37,676 nucleotides of DNA, taken from NCBI GenBank assembly GCA_029204225.1, contig MU835619.1, forward strand, positions 1-37,676, in the 5' to 3' direction. The number at the start of each line of letters is the position of its first letter. Within the stretch, counting starts at the first letter, position 1. The translations under genes were made by a program, and so were the position numbers. This document shows positions 10,074 through 19,317 of this stretch, piece after piece. The notes under the pieces are model-generated. The model was not told the DNA's origin and ran no database searches. It saw nothing but the letters and a program-made list of their open reading frames with translations. The DNA comes from Diphasiastrum complanatum (taxonomy: Eukaryota > Streptophyta > Lycopodiopsida > Lycopodiales > Lycopodiaceae).

Positions 10074-10359
10074 CAGACATGAGGGTCCGGGCCAGAATGC
10101 CTGTGTCCGCGTCCGGACCCGGACGCGTCTGACCCCCAGACGGGGTTGTACACGTCCAAACTTTTTTTTTTAACTAAAAAAATTAAAAAAAAAAAAAAAA
10201 ATGGACGCGTCCGGGGGTCCGCATGCCATAATTTTTTTTTTAATTTTTTTCAGTCTAAATTTTAAAAAAAAAAAAAAAAAAAAAACCAGACGCGTTTGAA
10301 CGCGTCCGAACGCGGACGCACCTCTGGCGCGTCCGGGTCCCGCTTCCTTAGGTATGCAC
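10066..10359 (+). repeat. 8-bp target duplication GTATGCAC around the small element
   Basis: GTATGCAC at 10066-10073 and again at 10352-10359. Only one copy is present at the matching point of the younger integrase (GTGCATAC on the plus strand near 8746), so this is a true insertion duplication. Eight bases is the hAT length. Confidence 0.85.
10074..10351. mobile_element. GC-rich hAT-like MITE, copy 1
   Basis: 278 bp, starting CAGACATGAGGGTCC and ending CGCTTCCTTAG. The ends are built from GCGTCCGG-type motifs. The interior holds two blocks of long T tracts followed by long A tracts that could each fold on themselves. No coding capacity. The terminal inverted repeats are weak, so hAT membership rests mainly on the 8-bp duplication. 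It interrupts the older integrase, giving an insertion order of older array first, then this element. Copy 2 is at 22634-22896. Confidence 0.75.
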
Positions 10360-10488
10360 GAAGCATATCCTCTAGCACCTGATTTACCCTTTCTGTTTGA
10401 CCGTCCAGTTGATGGTACTCATGTTAAGTTTAGAATACTGCCCTCCAAAAATTTCCATTAAACTTATTGTCCCGATCGCTGACTATGC
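10352..10488 (-). pseudogene. Integrase core fragment, older chromovirus copy (part 3)
   Basis: On the minus strand this matches about 8591-8750 of the younger element, including the VSDRDSKF segment and the QTERVNQVLED segment, with a small internal deletion near 10410. Similarity ends sharply at about 10488. Confidence 0.8.
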
Positions 10489-10694
10489 AATCATCTCTTT
10501 CATATTTTTTGGTGACAAAAATCGAGAATAACTACATTTTTGTAGCATTAGAATGATGAGGGAGATTGCAACTTGTAATACCACTTGGAGACCCCCTTTT
10601 GTGTACTCACCATTTGAGAGAGGAGAATGCATGCATCACGAGAGAGCTCAGCCCCATATGGCATGCATGGGCCACATATGGTTGATCTATTTTA

Positions 10695-11140
10695 TCTTAT
10701 GGGTGGACTGATATTAAGCGTAGGCCTAATATCAACATCTTGGTTTCATGTCCTTTTTGAACACTATTTCTCAAGGGTGTGGATGCTTTCCGAGCTAGCA
10801 ATGTTGAGTCAAGAGAATATATTTATGAGCATATGCATGTAGTAGTCATCAAGGTGGGGCACAGCATGTAGTGCAGGTGGACACCAACAATGTCAACAAT
10901 TGGCCATGGATGAGCTTTTGGAGAGAGACTACCCTACCATTGTGTGGACCCCGTGTGTAGCACATTGCATCAATCTTTTGATGCATGTCATAAGAGGCCT
11001 CCCCTGGGTTTCTACCATGAAATCCATTGTCATCTTCTTGGTCATATTTGTGGCCAGGAAATAGAGGGCCCTTGCAGTGTTCAAGACAAATTTCGCTAGC
11101 TCTGGAGAAGCAACCATCCACACGCTTTGCCTAACACTCT
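10695..11140 (+). pseudogene. Decayed hAT transposase, DUF659 type
   Basis: Three frames together give a DUF659-like transposase. The frame at 10701 gives GWTDIKRRPNINILVSCP, a TGA, then TLFLKGVDAFRASNVES. A second frame at 10868 gives VVQVDTNNVNN. A third from 10903 gives AMDELLERDYPTIVWTPC and VAHCINLLMHVIRG, with a later TAG. The Asp of GWTD and the WTPC..HC block are hallmarks of hAT transposases of this group; the second Asp motif (usually TDN) reads TNN here. It lies next to the truncated chromovirus. Whether it belongs to the same family as the small GC-rich elements cannot be told. Possible N-terminal coding remains extend back to about 10540. Non-functional. Confidence 0.75.
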
Positions 11141-12023
11141 GTCATGTTGGGGCGGTTGCTTCAGGTTCGACTTGCATAGCGCCAGACGGCAATCGACCTT
11201 GAGTTTACACAGTGAGGTTGTAGCAATGGGCCAACTCGTCACATGTAGGCGGGGGGTACGCCTGATGGATTTGCATATTGAGCCATATACTCCTCAAGCG
11301 CAGATAGCAATATCACAAGCAGATGAAGCAATAGTCACCGAGCGAGGCAACGACAGAGGTAGAGGCAGGGGAAAATGAAGAGCTTCAGGGAGACAACAAC
11401 GCATCCCAATGTTTTATGGTACCTTTCGAATCGCCTTTTCGAACCCTGTTTGAATCGGGAAAGAATCGGCTTCACCAGGTTTGAACCGGCGAATCGGTTT
11501 TAGGGTTCCCCCCCCCCCCCCCTCCCTTAGTTTCTATCCTTCGATTATGTCAAAAAGAAGTGCTTTCTTAGTATTAATGGGTAACATGTACATTATAATT
11601 CGTGATTATACGATAGTGAAATTTGAATCCTGACGTGCAACTCTTAAGTCTTGTTACCTAACAATACCTGTCACCTGTGATTTAGGGTTCTTGATCCATC
11701 TGTTGCCCGCAGTTTTAGCTATGATCTATCTGATATCATTTTTGACATTAGCTAGTAACTACCAACTTCCATACATGAGTAGAAAGATTGATCATTGTTA
11801 TTCGTCACTCAAAACATTAATGTCACACCCCTTACATAGTACAATGTACATGAAACACTCAAAAAAAACCCCGAAGGCTCTCTCTCTCTCCGTAAAGTAT
11901 GCACAGATATTAATTGTGATCAACACGTCGGAACTTGCATATACAAAATTACCACAAATAGTGCTGAGTGTTGTGAGATTTTCCAAGAAAAGTGTATCCA
12001 AAAGAAAGAGCAGCATAACTCAC
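11141..12023. other. No clear gene; region 3' of hydrolase exon 3
   Basis: May include the tail of the hAT relic up to 11378, where a plus-strand frame ends in RGNDRGRGRGK. A run of C lies at about 11506-11522. I looked on the minus strand for the next hydrolase exon (after GYTK) and did not find one. Confidence 0.4.
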
Positions 12024-12122
12024 CTTTGTATATCCTTCTATGTCACGCTTGTCAACTTTTGATTGATCATACCAGGCATAACGGACAATCCATTTTCCAT
12101 ACTTATCCATAATGAGCCGCAG
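12024..12122 (-). CDS. Alpha/beta-hydrolase, exon 3
   Basis: 99 bp, 33 codons, starting after an AG acceptor (CTTCAG) and ending at a consensus donor (AAG|GTGAGT). It encodes LRLIMDKYGKWIVRYAWYD followed by a short stretch ending EGYTK. This segment is typical of the cap-to-core region in plastid alpha/beta-hydrolases of the At3g10840 group. The phase fits exon 2 exactly. The strong donor says that more exons once followed, but none is visible to the left in the window before or within the transposon stack. The residues that should follow hold the catalytic Asp and His. Confidence 0.75.
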
Positions 12123-12302
12123 CTGAAGTTGAGTTTCAAATCAAGAACAAGCATTGGCTACAATTTAGAAAGCCGTGTATATACGTTTCTACAACCCATA
12201 GTTGAATTGATTTTGTGAGTAGAGTTACAGGAAAATGTTCCCAGAATGCAACATATCTGAACTCAGCTTAAGTCAATCAATAAAAGAGAGAGAGAGAGAG
12301 AC

Positions 12303-12648
12303 CATCCAAATAGCAGGTTGTGATCTTAGAACTGCTTTCAGCAACTCATAATAGAATGTAGATATTGTTGCTTTGAGATCATGAAAAAGAGCCACCATCT
12401 GTCTACAAAGCCAAAAAGCAGCAGCCCACAGTCTCAGGAAAAATCTTTTCAACCATGCCATTTGACAAAGCCATATTTCTTGATGGCTCCTACTTGTTTC
12501 CTCATCTTTCTGCTTTGATGCATCTGCTTTGCCTGTGTTTTGTTTAAAAAAAGGTGCTATAATTGCTGGTGCCACCATCACTATTGCAGCTATACTATCC
12601 GGGGCATCCAAGTATGCCTGTGCTGCAATAATGCAGCCTGCCGAATGC
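12303..12648 (-). CDS. Alpha/beta-hydrolase, exon 2 (nucleophile elbow and cap)
   Basis: 346 bp. The first base completes a Gly codon split across intron 1, giving GHSAG, the Gly-x-Ser-x-Gly nucleophile elbow with Ser at residue 281 of the joined protein. Then come AAQAYLDAPDSIAAIVMVAP, a charged linker (about 40-55 of the exon) and a long hydrophobic and aromatic cap segment (LKRFFLRLWAAAFWLCRQMV). The acceptor is GGCAG|GCATTC. The donor ATG|GTCTCT sits at the edge of a CT repeat and is weak, but it is chosen because phase and length then fit exon 3 and the family alignment recalled from At3g10840. Reading through would give only SLSLSFID and a stop. Confidence 0.75.
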
Positions 12649-13493
12649 CTGCCAGCCAGCTTACATCCAGCCACAACCAGATCGTTATCAGAAAGTAAAC
12701 AGCTTTTATCATGAACAATTTGGGCACGAAAGATGCTGTTAGATTTCTAGAAAAGCTTATTAAGAAAGTTGCAGAGCCTGTGTAGAAAACTCCTACCAAA
12801 TAAAACATGAACTTTCAGTTACGTATGCAATTTAAAAGCATAAGAACTTGAAATCCAATGCTTTTTGTAGCAGGTAACTTCTTCAACTTCACCATCCTTG
12901 TGGCACATAGATAGATTTCACCGCACATTATGTTCCAATGCAAGATTATTCATCCTTTTACCATGGCCTTGCCGCATAAGGACATTGATGACAGTTTGAA
13001 TAATAGTGCTTAAGCCTTATACATCATAAAACAAACCAGTGAGAGACCCAAAAAAATGATATGATAACATTATCGGTTAGATAAACATTCTTGGAAGTTT
13101 TGATGCTTATCCTTCAGCTGAATTTCAATGATTAACGAAACATCTAGGACATTAACCTAAATATAAAATCTTTAACTTTATGGAGCCCACCCAGATGCGC
13201 TTTGGTTATCAACTCCATCATGCATAGCAGGGGATGATATCCTTTCATTAGTAAAGCCCAAGACAGGTCACATGCATAAAGATATGTTCAAACAACGTGC
13301 TCAGTTCTGTTGAGGTGCAATAGCTGCAATGAAGGACGAGATTCTCCATAATAGCCTCGCCATGGGTCATTTTGACACCTCCATAACTAAAATTCATCCA
13401 GAATCTCTCACAGCTGAAAAGTGAAACAAACTGAATAAGGATTTCAATCCAAACAACTGCGATTGATAAGCTTTCAAAAGCCAAGTGAAGTAC

Positions 13494-14329
13494 CCAATGA
13501 GAATCGCCTTGTCTGCCTTCAGGAATTCAATGAAAGCCAGTGATAACATTGTTGAAAACCCTAGGCTGTAAGGGTTAGGGAAAATTTTCTCTTTGCCTCT
13601 AAAATTGCTCTTCTGAGGGTGAAGCCTGGATGTCAGGCCGAATGCTGGTCTATCAAATGCCACCACTCTTGATCCCAAACAATTTGCTAGAGGTTGTAAC
13701 ACCTTCTGCCAAGAATAAACGCTCGCACCAAATCCATGCAAGCAAATCAAAGGCATTCCGATCCTCATTTGCAATGACGGTTCTACCGATCTATCTTCCA
13801 CAAGCTTAGATGATGACACTGAAGAACCATTTACTTCCGATGCTTCAGTGGCTGAAAAAGCTTCCGCAGCGCTCTCCTCAGTAGAAGGATGCGCTATTTT
13901 ATAGTGGACCTGAACCCCGAAATACTCCGCAAAACGGCTATCGGGATCAGCAAGCAACCAAGGATCTACCAGCTCTGATTGATCCACATCTGCTATCAGT
14001 TTTCTTTTCTTCTCCTGCCGTTTTCTGCTGGAAGCTGGTGGCCGATTTAGAGCTGGCTCAGACGAGGATTGTGGAGGCCAAGCTTCTTCAGGAAAACCGC
14101 TTAGTAATGCATCACTCGCAGCAGAGCAGGTAACAACAACCGTATTGAATGGAAGCCGTTTGAATGAACGTATTCCGGCAACGGTTTGTTGAAAATGCAA
14201 ATCCGGGAAGGCAGATGAAGATGGAGAGGTGAGATTGTGGAGACACGGAGGAGTAGGAGGCCAGGAGGACGATCGGCAATAATGAGGAGAAAGAAGAGGA
14301 GGAGGTGGTAGGCGGAAGAGGTTGCTCAT
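13494..14329 (-). CDS. Alpha/beta-hydrolase, exon 1 (transit peptide and N-terminal core)
   Basis: 836 bp from the ATG at 14329 to a GG|GTACTT donor. The first 70 residues are rich in Ser, Pro, Leu and Arg with few acids, as in chloroplast transit peptides. A lysine/arginine patch follows (SRKRQEKKRK, 101-110), then FGVQVHYKIAH, a Ser/Glu-rich insert (about 149-186), the oxyanion-hole motif HGFG (198-201) and AFDRPAFGLTS (224-234). These fit the plastid alpha/beta-hydrolase superfamily, closest by memory to Arabidopsis At3g10840; the substrate is unknown. Intron 1 is 13493-12649 (845 bp) and intron 2 is 12302-12123 (180 bp). Joined exons give 427 residues, roughly 40-115 short of the family length. 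The start is supported by a long CT-rich leader just upstream. Confidence 0.85.
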
Positions 14330-14372
14330 CGTTGCTGCTGCTGCAGTAGAAATGCAAGGAAAAGGAGGCTGA

Positions 14373-14417
<45 letters not shown>

Positions 14418-14500
14418 TGAGCAGCGATGGAGAAAACGCACGAAGCTTTGAAGCGGGTTTGAAAGGCAAAGACTCTGATTGTAGAGAGAGAACACGTGTT
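14330..14500 (-). promoter_or_regulatory. CT-rich 5' leader and ACGT element of the hydrolase gene
   Basis: Reading toward the hydrolase ATG, a (CT)n run of about 20 units (14414-14375) lies 45 bp upstream, and a palindromic ACACGTGT at 14492-14499 lies beyond it. CT-rich leaders are common in plant nuclear genes. The ACGT palindrome could bind bZIP or bHLH factors; this is inference. No clear TATA box was found. Confidence 0.45.
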
Positions 14501-14604
14501 TTTTGAAGGTTCTCCAAACGTAATGCTCTGTGCTTTGGTTTTCCTTGTGTTTTGGAGTCATCTCCACTAGCACAATTTTTATTAGAATTTGTATTTGCAA
14601 AATC

Positions 14605-14705
14605 CAGCTATCTTAGTAAGACATTCTGGTGGAATCCACCATGACAGCTGGATTAGTATAAGACATTCTTGGTGGAATCCACCATGACAGTTGGATTAGT
14701 AGCTG
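14605..14705 (+). repeat. Two-copy direct repeat with near-palindromic core
   Basis: AAGACATTC..GGTGGAATCCACC..GGATTAGTA occurs twice, about 47 bp apart. The core GGTGGAATCCACC is nearly palindromic. Confidence 0.75.
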
Positions 14706-14719
14706 ATTTTGCCAGAATC

Positions 14720-14875
14720 AGCACCCTCGCACCCCAGCATTACGAGGGGAAGGACTCTATCCCTGGGGCCTTCCGTGCTGGTCAGGGCTTGCCCTCGGGC
14801 TCCCGCCCTCAGACAAGGCCCTCCCAGCACGGAAGGTCCTCGTGCAGGGCCTTCCCCCCCCCCCCTAAAATTTTT
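14720..14875. repeat. GC-rich block with 13-bp inverted repeat
   Basis: CCTTCCGTGCTGG (14769-14781) and its exact complement CCAGCACGGAAGG (14824-14836) flank a 42-bp loop, inside an otherwise unusual GC-rich stretch that ends in a run of C. No gene seen. It could be a transposon end pair or a processed hairpin. Confidence 0.55.
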
Positions 14876-15099
14876 TAGAGAGTTTCCAGAATTTTCTAGA
14901 GAGATGCGCGAAAGGTATAGAAACCTTTAAGATGCAATGCATGATTGGGCTATGGCGATGGCGTGAAGGCAACAGCTAGCGTTAGTGTAATTCAGATCCG
15001 CAATGATGGTGCGGGTGCAGGCAAGAGGGAAGCAGCAGAGCAAGAGGAAATAATCGTAATGATGGTGCGGTGCAGGCTTGGCACCGGATTGAGCGGTCG

Positions 15100-15202
15100 G
15101 CAGTGAAAGAGGAGGCGAAGGAGAGGAGATGGCAGGTGGAGAGAGCAGATGAAGGAGAGAGTGGACTCCGAGATGGGAGGTGAGAGGGAGAGACGGAGGG
15201 TG

Positions 15203-15268
<66 letters not shown>

Positions 15269-15365
15269 GTGGAGTGAAGAGGGAGAGGAGATGGCGGGTG
15301 GAGAGAGGCGAATGAAGGAGAGAGTGGAGAGGAGATGGGAGGTGAGAGGGAGAGACGGAGGTTGA

Positions 15366-15411
<46 letters not shown>

Positions 15412-15507
15412 TGGAGCGAAGAGGGAGAGGAGATGGCGGGTGGAGAGAGGCGAATGAAGGAGAGAGTGGAGAGGAGATGGGAGGTGAGAGGGAGAGACGG
15501 AGGTTGA

Positions 15508-15564
<57 letters not shown>

Positions 15565-15565
15565 G
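15100..15565 (+). repeat. GA-rich minisatellite with three long GA runs
   Basis: A unit beginning GAGGAGATGGCGGGTGG and ending in a GA run occurs about three times (near 15121, 15283 and 15425, spacing about 160 and 142 bp). The pure GA runs are at 15209-15265, 15367-15406 and 15511-15561. Long reading frames across it are repeat artefacts. Confidence 0.9.
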
Positions 15566-16200
15566 TGGAGGGACAGAGAGTAAGTGTTCTTTAGGGCTAA
15601 CGTTTTTTAGAGTTAGGGTTTTGAACCGGAAAATAGCAATAATGTGAGCAAAGAGAGACAGACAAAACACGTATATCCTATAGACTAATTATATTCTCAT
15701 GGATGAGGAGGTGACTTTAAGTGAAAAAAAAAAAAGATTTATTTTTTTTTTCATAGATTTTTTTTTCATACAGCTTTCGTGCGGAAGGTCATACAAATTT
15801 TTTTTAAGATGCACCTTTTGCATTTCGGTAAGTGCATGTAAAAACAAATTTTGAAAAAAAGGACAAAAAAATTACATTCTGTGAGGCACTTCCTTTTTTT
15901 TCATGAAAAAGCAAAAATTGATTTTACGAGTCGGAGAGAAGAAAGCAAAAGACAAGGCAGATGATAGATGAGAGAAGAAAAAGAAAACAAACAGATAAGA
16001 GTAGGAAGGCTTGATTGTTGAGTGTGGGCATGGAATGCTTCAAGAGATAGAAATTACCTTATTTCCAAACTCTAGGATGGCATTAAATGCTTCATGGTTT
16101 CCAAGGGTGGCATCAATGGCCCCACTCTCATCTAGATTCTAAAGTATATGGGCAGGCCCCTGTCTGAGGGCCTTCTCCGATTTAAGGTCGTTGGGCCCAA
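15566..16200. other. No gene seen
   Basis: AT-rich, with several T and A runs between 15725 and 15910. No coding similarity or repeat family recognised. Confidence 0.4.
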
Positions 16201-16338
16201 GGGCCATGTTTCAATCTAGTCACGCTCACTCCTACCAATATATTCAAAACATATTTTAAGTTGGAAATATGCTCATCCCTAGTATAGGGCCATGTTTCAA
16301 TCTAGTCACGCTCACTCCTACCAATATATTTAAAACAT
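16201..16338 (+). repeat. 52-bp direct repeat, two copies
   Basis: GGGCCATGTTTCAATCTAGT... occurs at 16201-16252 and 16287-16338 with one mismatch, giving an 86-bp period. Confidence 0.9.
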
Positions 16339-16377
16339 GAGTATGAATTATTCAGGCAAATAGGCCGCTCGGTCCAT

Positions 16378-16974
16378 TCAGGGGTTCAACACTTCAATAA
16401 GTAGATCCACAAGTTCTGCTGCTTCTCTGAGCTCCTTGTCTTGGGTACACTTGATAGCGTATCCATCATTGGTGTAGAGTGTGGTGGACCCATCTTCAAC
16501 GAGGAGGCGCTTCATATATTGTGATCGTATGATGTGCCCTTCCCATGAATGAGTTCACCGTCATTAGGAAAGCCCAATGATTGGATGATAAAAATATCCA
16601 CTATTATAATGTCCTCATGAGGCCCTGAGGAAATCCTGAATGTTTCAGTTGCCACGTTAAACGTGGAATATGTTGCACGCACTGCACTTTTCCACTGAAT
16701 ACCAGTACATGCTAGGAGGTGTATGTTCAATTTGGCAAGGAAGGGACGAGTGAAAGCAATTTTGGCCTCCAGTTTTGGAATAGTAACAAAGTGTATTTCA
16801 GAAGTATACTTGCATACTTGAGGGTGTGATAAGACAGATTTCGGCTCCGTATGTGATGCTATAATGAGGTGGCGGGCAGGTACGCAGAAGGTGAGATTGT
16901 GCAAGCACAATGGGGAGAGCAAAAAGGAAATGAAAGCAAAAAATCAAGCTAAATTTTGCAGAAAATTTCAGCAT
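16378..16974 (-). pseudogene. Small secreted protein gene, broken by two frame changes
   Basis: The ATG at 16974 opens MLKFSAKFSLIFCFHFLFAL followed by PIVLAQ, a textbook signal peptide with cleavage after about residue 25. The frame stops at 16798. Coding continues in a second frame from about 16840 (KYTSEIHFVTIPKLEAKIAF..., RISSGPHEDIIIVDIF...) to 16512. It then returns to the first frame from 16515 (MKRLLVEDGSTTLYTNDGYA...) to a TGA at 16378. The two shifts cancel, which suggests one ancestral gene of about 195 codons without introns. A TATA box lies 52 bp upstream of the ATG. I do not recognise the family. It could be a pseudogene or a gene hit by two sequence errors. Confidence 0.55.
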
Positions 16975-17025
16975 AGTCTCCCTAGTGAACTCATCTAATG
17001 AACTCGCGCAAGGGGTGGGGTCCTC

Positions 17026-17033
17026 TTTATATA
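17026..17033 (-). promoter_or_regulatory. TATA box of the secreted-protein gene
   Basis: TATATAAA on the minus strand inside CTCTATATAAAGAGG, 52 bp before the ATG at 16974. This leaves a predicted leader of about 25 bases. Confidence 0.6.
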
Positions 17034-17947
17034 GAGGTTTTTGATCAAAATTTTTGGAAGTTCCCCGCTTATAAGAGAAATCGCCGAACTAATTCTAAGA
17101 CATTTTGGACTGCTCGCGAATTCTGAGGACATGGCAAAATGACTGTGCGAATTCTTGCAAGTTGTTACAGTTCTTGTTGACTTGAAACTCACTTGAATCT
17201 GATTTTGACAAAATTAGCAAGCCATCACAATTCGTCAAAGTTATATTTAGTATTTTTTCACTGTTGGCGAGTTCTTGAGTGGATGTGCGAATTCCATCTC
17301 ACTATTTTTCATGTTGTGCGAGTTTTGTGCCTGGATTTGCTATGTTTTTCTTTACTAATTTTTGAAAATTGTCTAAACAAATTCGCACATGGGTCAGATA
17401 ATATCTGATTGGCCTAAAAAGGTCCATTGCACAGTACTGGCAAATTTTTCTGGGATGAAAATCACAATTTTTCAAGTATTTGATCAAGATCTGATGAATT
17501 TTCACTCTAATCACAATGTTAACCTGATTTCTGATTGGACAAAACTTGCCCTAGTGATAGATGTGTTCTGAATGATGAGAAGAAGGCTGGCGAATTTTGT
17601 CTAAGATTTTCTAATGCTATTGATGTAGTTTCTAGCACTTGATCCATTTTTCTAGAATATTGAAAACTTTGATCGAGAGAGATCTGGAAACTGATTGATG
17701 GATGGAGATCTAGAAAATGGAGATTGATCAAGATAGATCTGGACTTGTTTGATAGATCTAAAGTGAGTGGAGGTCGAATCGAGATAGATTATGCATTCGT
17801 TTTAACTAGTCGACTGATCCCTGACGTGCAAACAATGAGATTGGATCTAGAAGGAAATAGATGAAAAAACAAATAAAGCGAAAAATATACACACAGAACG
17901 ACAAGGGGACATGCACATGCAGGCAACACATAGAATGATAAATGTGA
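17034..17947. other. No gene seen; repeated GCGAATTC-type motif
   Basis: GCGAATTC or GCGAGTTC occurs at 17116, 17147, 17267 and 17287, with near matches at 17318, about 17380 (reversed) and about 17589. From 17630 to 17800 the sequence is rich in GATCTAGA/GATAGATC words. It may be part of the Tat element next to it. Confidence 0.4.
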
Positions 17948-19140
17948 TCAGTACATTTCAAGATAGAAGGAATGCTCATGATACTGTCTAAGTCGACTCC
18001 CATTCACTACAAAATCTAAGGGGATTCCATCAAGTGTTTCAAGGTGGCCATAACCTGACGAAAAGATCTGGTCAATCAAATATGGACCTTGCCCTATGAA
18101 TTTCAACTTTTCCTTATGTGCCTTAGCTTGGTACAAGAGGACCTTATCCCCCTCTTTAAACTCTTTGAGCTTAATTAAACGATCATGCCAATCTTTTTGT
18201 CTACGCTTGTGAACCTGTTGTGCATGGACACTAATAGTACGGGTTTCACAAAGCTTTTCAAGATGAAATAGGCGATTGGCTAAGATTTGTTTGGAATCTA
18301 ATTGCAGATCATAGGCCAGGCGTAAGGATGGAACATAAAATTCAACTGGCATAACTACTTCCTAGCCATAAGTCAATTGAAAAGGGGTAGATCCAGTAGA
18401 TTTCTTAGGGGTTGTGCGATAAGCCCAAAGTGCAACATGTAACTTCAATTCTCAATCAGACCTACTGGCCTCTACCGTCTTAGTGAGGATGTCGCATAGG
18501 ATCTTATTCGTTGACTCAGCTTGACCATTGCATCGCGGGTAATAGGGGGCACTTTTTCTATGGACCACTAAAGAGGTGGATAGTAAGTGTTCGATCACAA
18601 CATTTAAGAAATATGTTCCCCTTTCGCTAATGATCTCTAATGGGCAACCAAATGCACTATAATCTGCTCGTAAAGGAATTTGGCAATGGATTTTGCATCC
18701 GCAGATTTGACCGCATGAGCTTCAGCTCACTTGGTGCAATAGTTAGTGGCTACTATAATATATCGAAAATCTAGATTGGTCCCACATAGTCAATTCCCCA
18801 TTTGAAAAATGCTTGGTCAGACAGTATGGGATTCAATGGCATGAAATCCTTGAATTGAGGTCGTTTTGCGCGTTGACATACATCGCATGCCATTACAAAT
18901 TGGTGTGTAATCTTGAATAAGGTTGGCCACAAGAATCCGGCCAACAATATTTTATGCGATGTCGTCTCTAATGAGACTCTGTCCACCGGCCATTCCTTCA
19001 TGGGTGAGGGAAATTATGGGGGTTGTTTCTCCCTCCGTGAGACATCTGCGAATAATGCCATCCGTCCCTTTTTCATACAATTGTCCAGCAATGAGGGTGT
19101 AAGGAGCGGATTTGTAAACCAACCCCCAAGATAGATTTTT
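17948..19140 (-). pseudogene. Decayed Ty3/gypsy integrase, Tat/Athila-like lineage
   Basis: The minus strand from right to left reads the RNase H-integrase linker (near 19140-19010), then the zinc finger end and core start (FLWPTLFKITHQFVMACDVC, KWGIDYVGPI; 19001-18771). A core full of stops follows (IIVATNYCTK, AEAHAVKSADAKS), then the C-terminal part (18352-17948; LKEFKEGDKVLLYQAKAH, GPYLIDQIF, VNGSRLRQYH). The order and the VNGxRLxxYH ending are those of non-chromodomain plant Ty3/gypsy integrases of the Tat/Athila group. Many stops and shifts make it inactive. No chromodomain follows. Confidence 0.8.
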
Positions 19141-19317
19141 GACTATTTTTCACATTAATGACATGCTCTTTCCTATGTATACTACATAGACATCCTCTCC
19201 ACATGTCCTTTGATGCTTTATTTTTCATTCATGGTCTTACATAGAGTATGGCCTATATGTCTTTGCATTGATGACCCTCATCCATTTTAGCTTACACCTT
19301 GATGCCTTTATGCAACA

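Larger units (their letters stand above)
1..10488 (-). mobile_element. Older tandem pair of chromovirus (Ty3/gypsy) copies sharing one LTR
   Basis: Read on the minus strand from right to left, this layer gives integrase core (10488-10352, 10073-9842), integrase C-terminus with chromodomain (3477-3063), a purine-rich tract, an LTR (3062-2705), a primer binding site (2703-2691), a leader, gag and protease, and then the start of reverse transcriptase at the left edge. One LTR therefore has an element 3' end on one side and an element 5' end on the other, as in LTR-internal-LTR-internal arrays. It is interrupted by a younger element (3478-9841) and a small DNA transposon (10074-10351). Similarity to the younger copy stops at about 10488, so the right-hand member is truncated there. 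All coding parts are broken. The left member continues outside the window. Confidence 0.85.

Noticed and set aside
10074-10351. CRISPR-like or satellite array because of repeated GCGTCC words
   Set aside because: The repeats are irregular, there are no spacers, and the whole block has a target duplication, so it is a transposon.
10627-10842. 71-codon plus frame as an independent gene
   Set aside because: It is a shifted reading of the hAT transposase relic; the family match is in other frames.
11691-12062. 123-codon plus frame opposite hydrolase exon 3
   Set aside because: It is antisense to an exon with good splice sites and has no features of its own.
14927-15670. 247-codon minus-strand frame rich in Ser and Leu
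   Set aside because: It is the translation of GA/CT repeats and the minisatellite, with no protein features.
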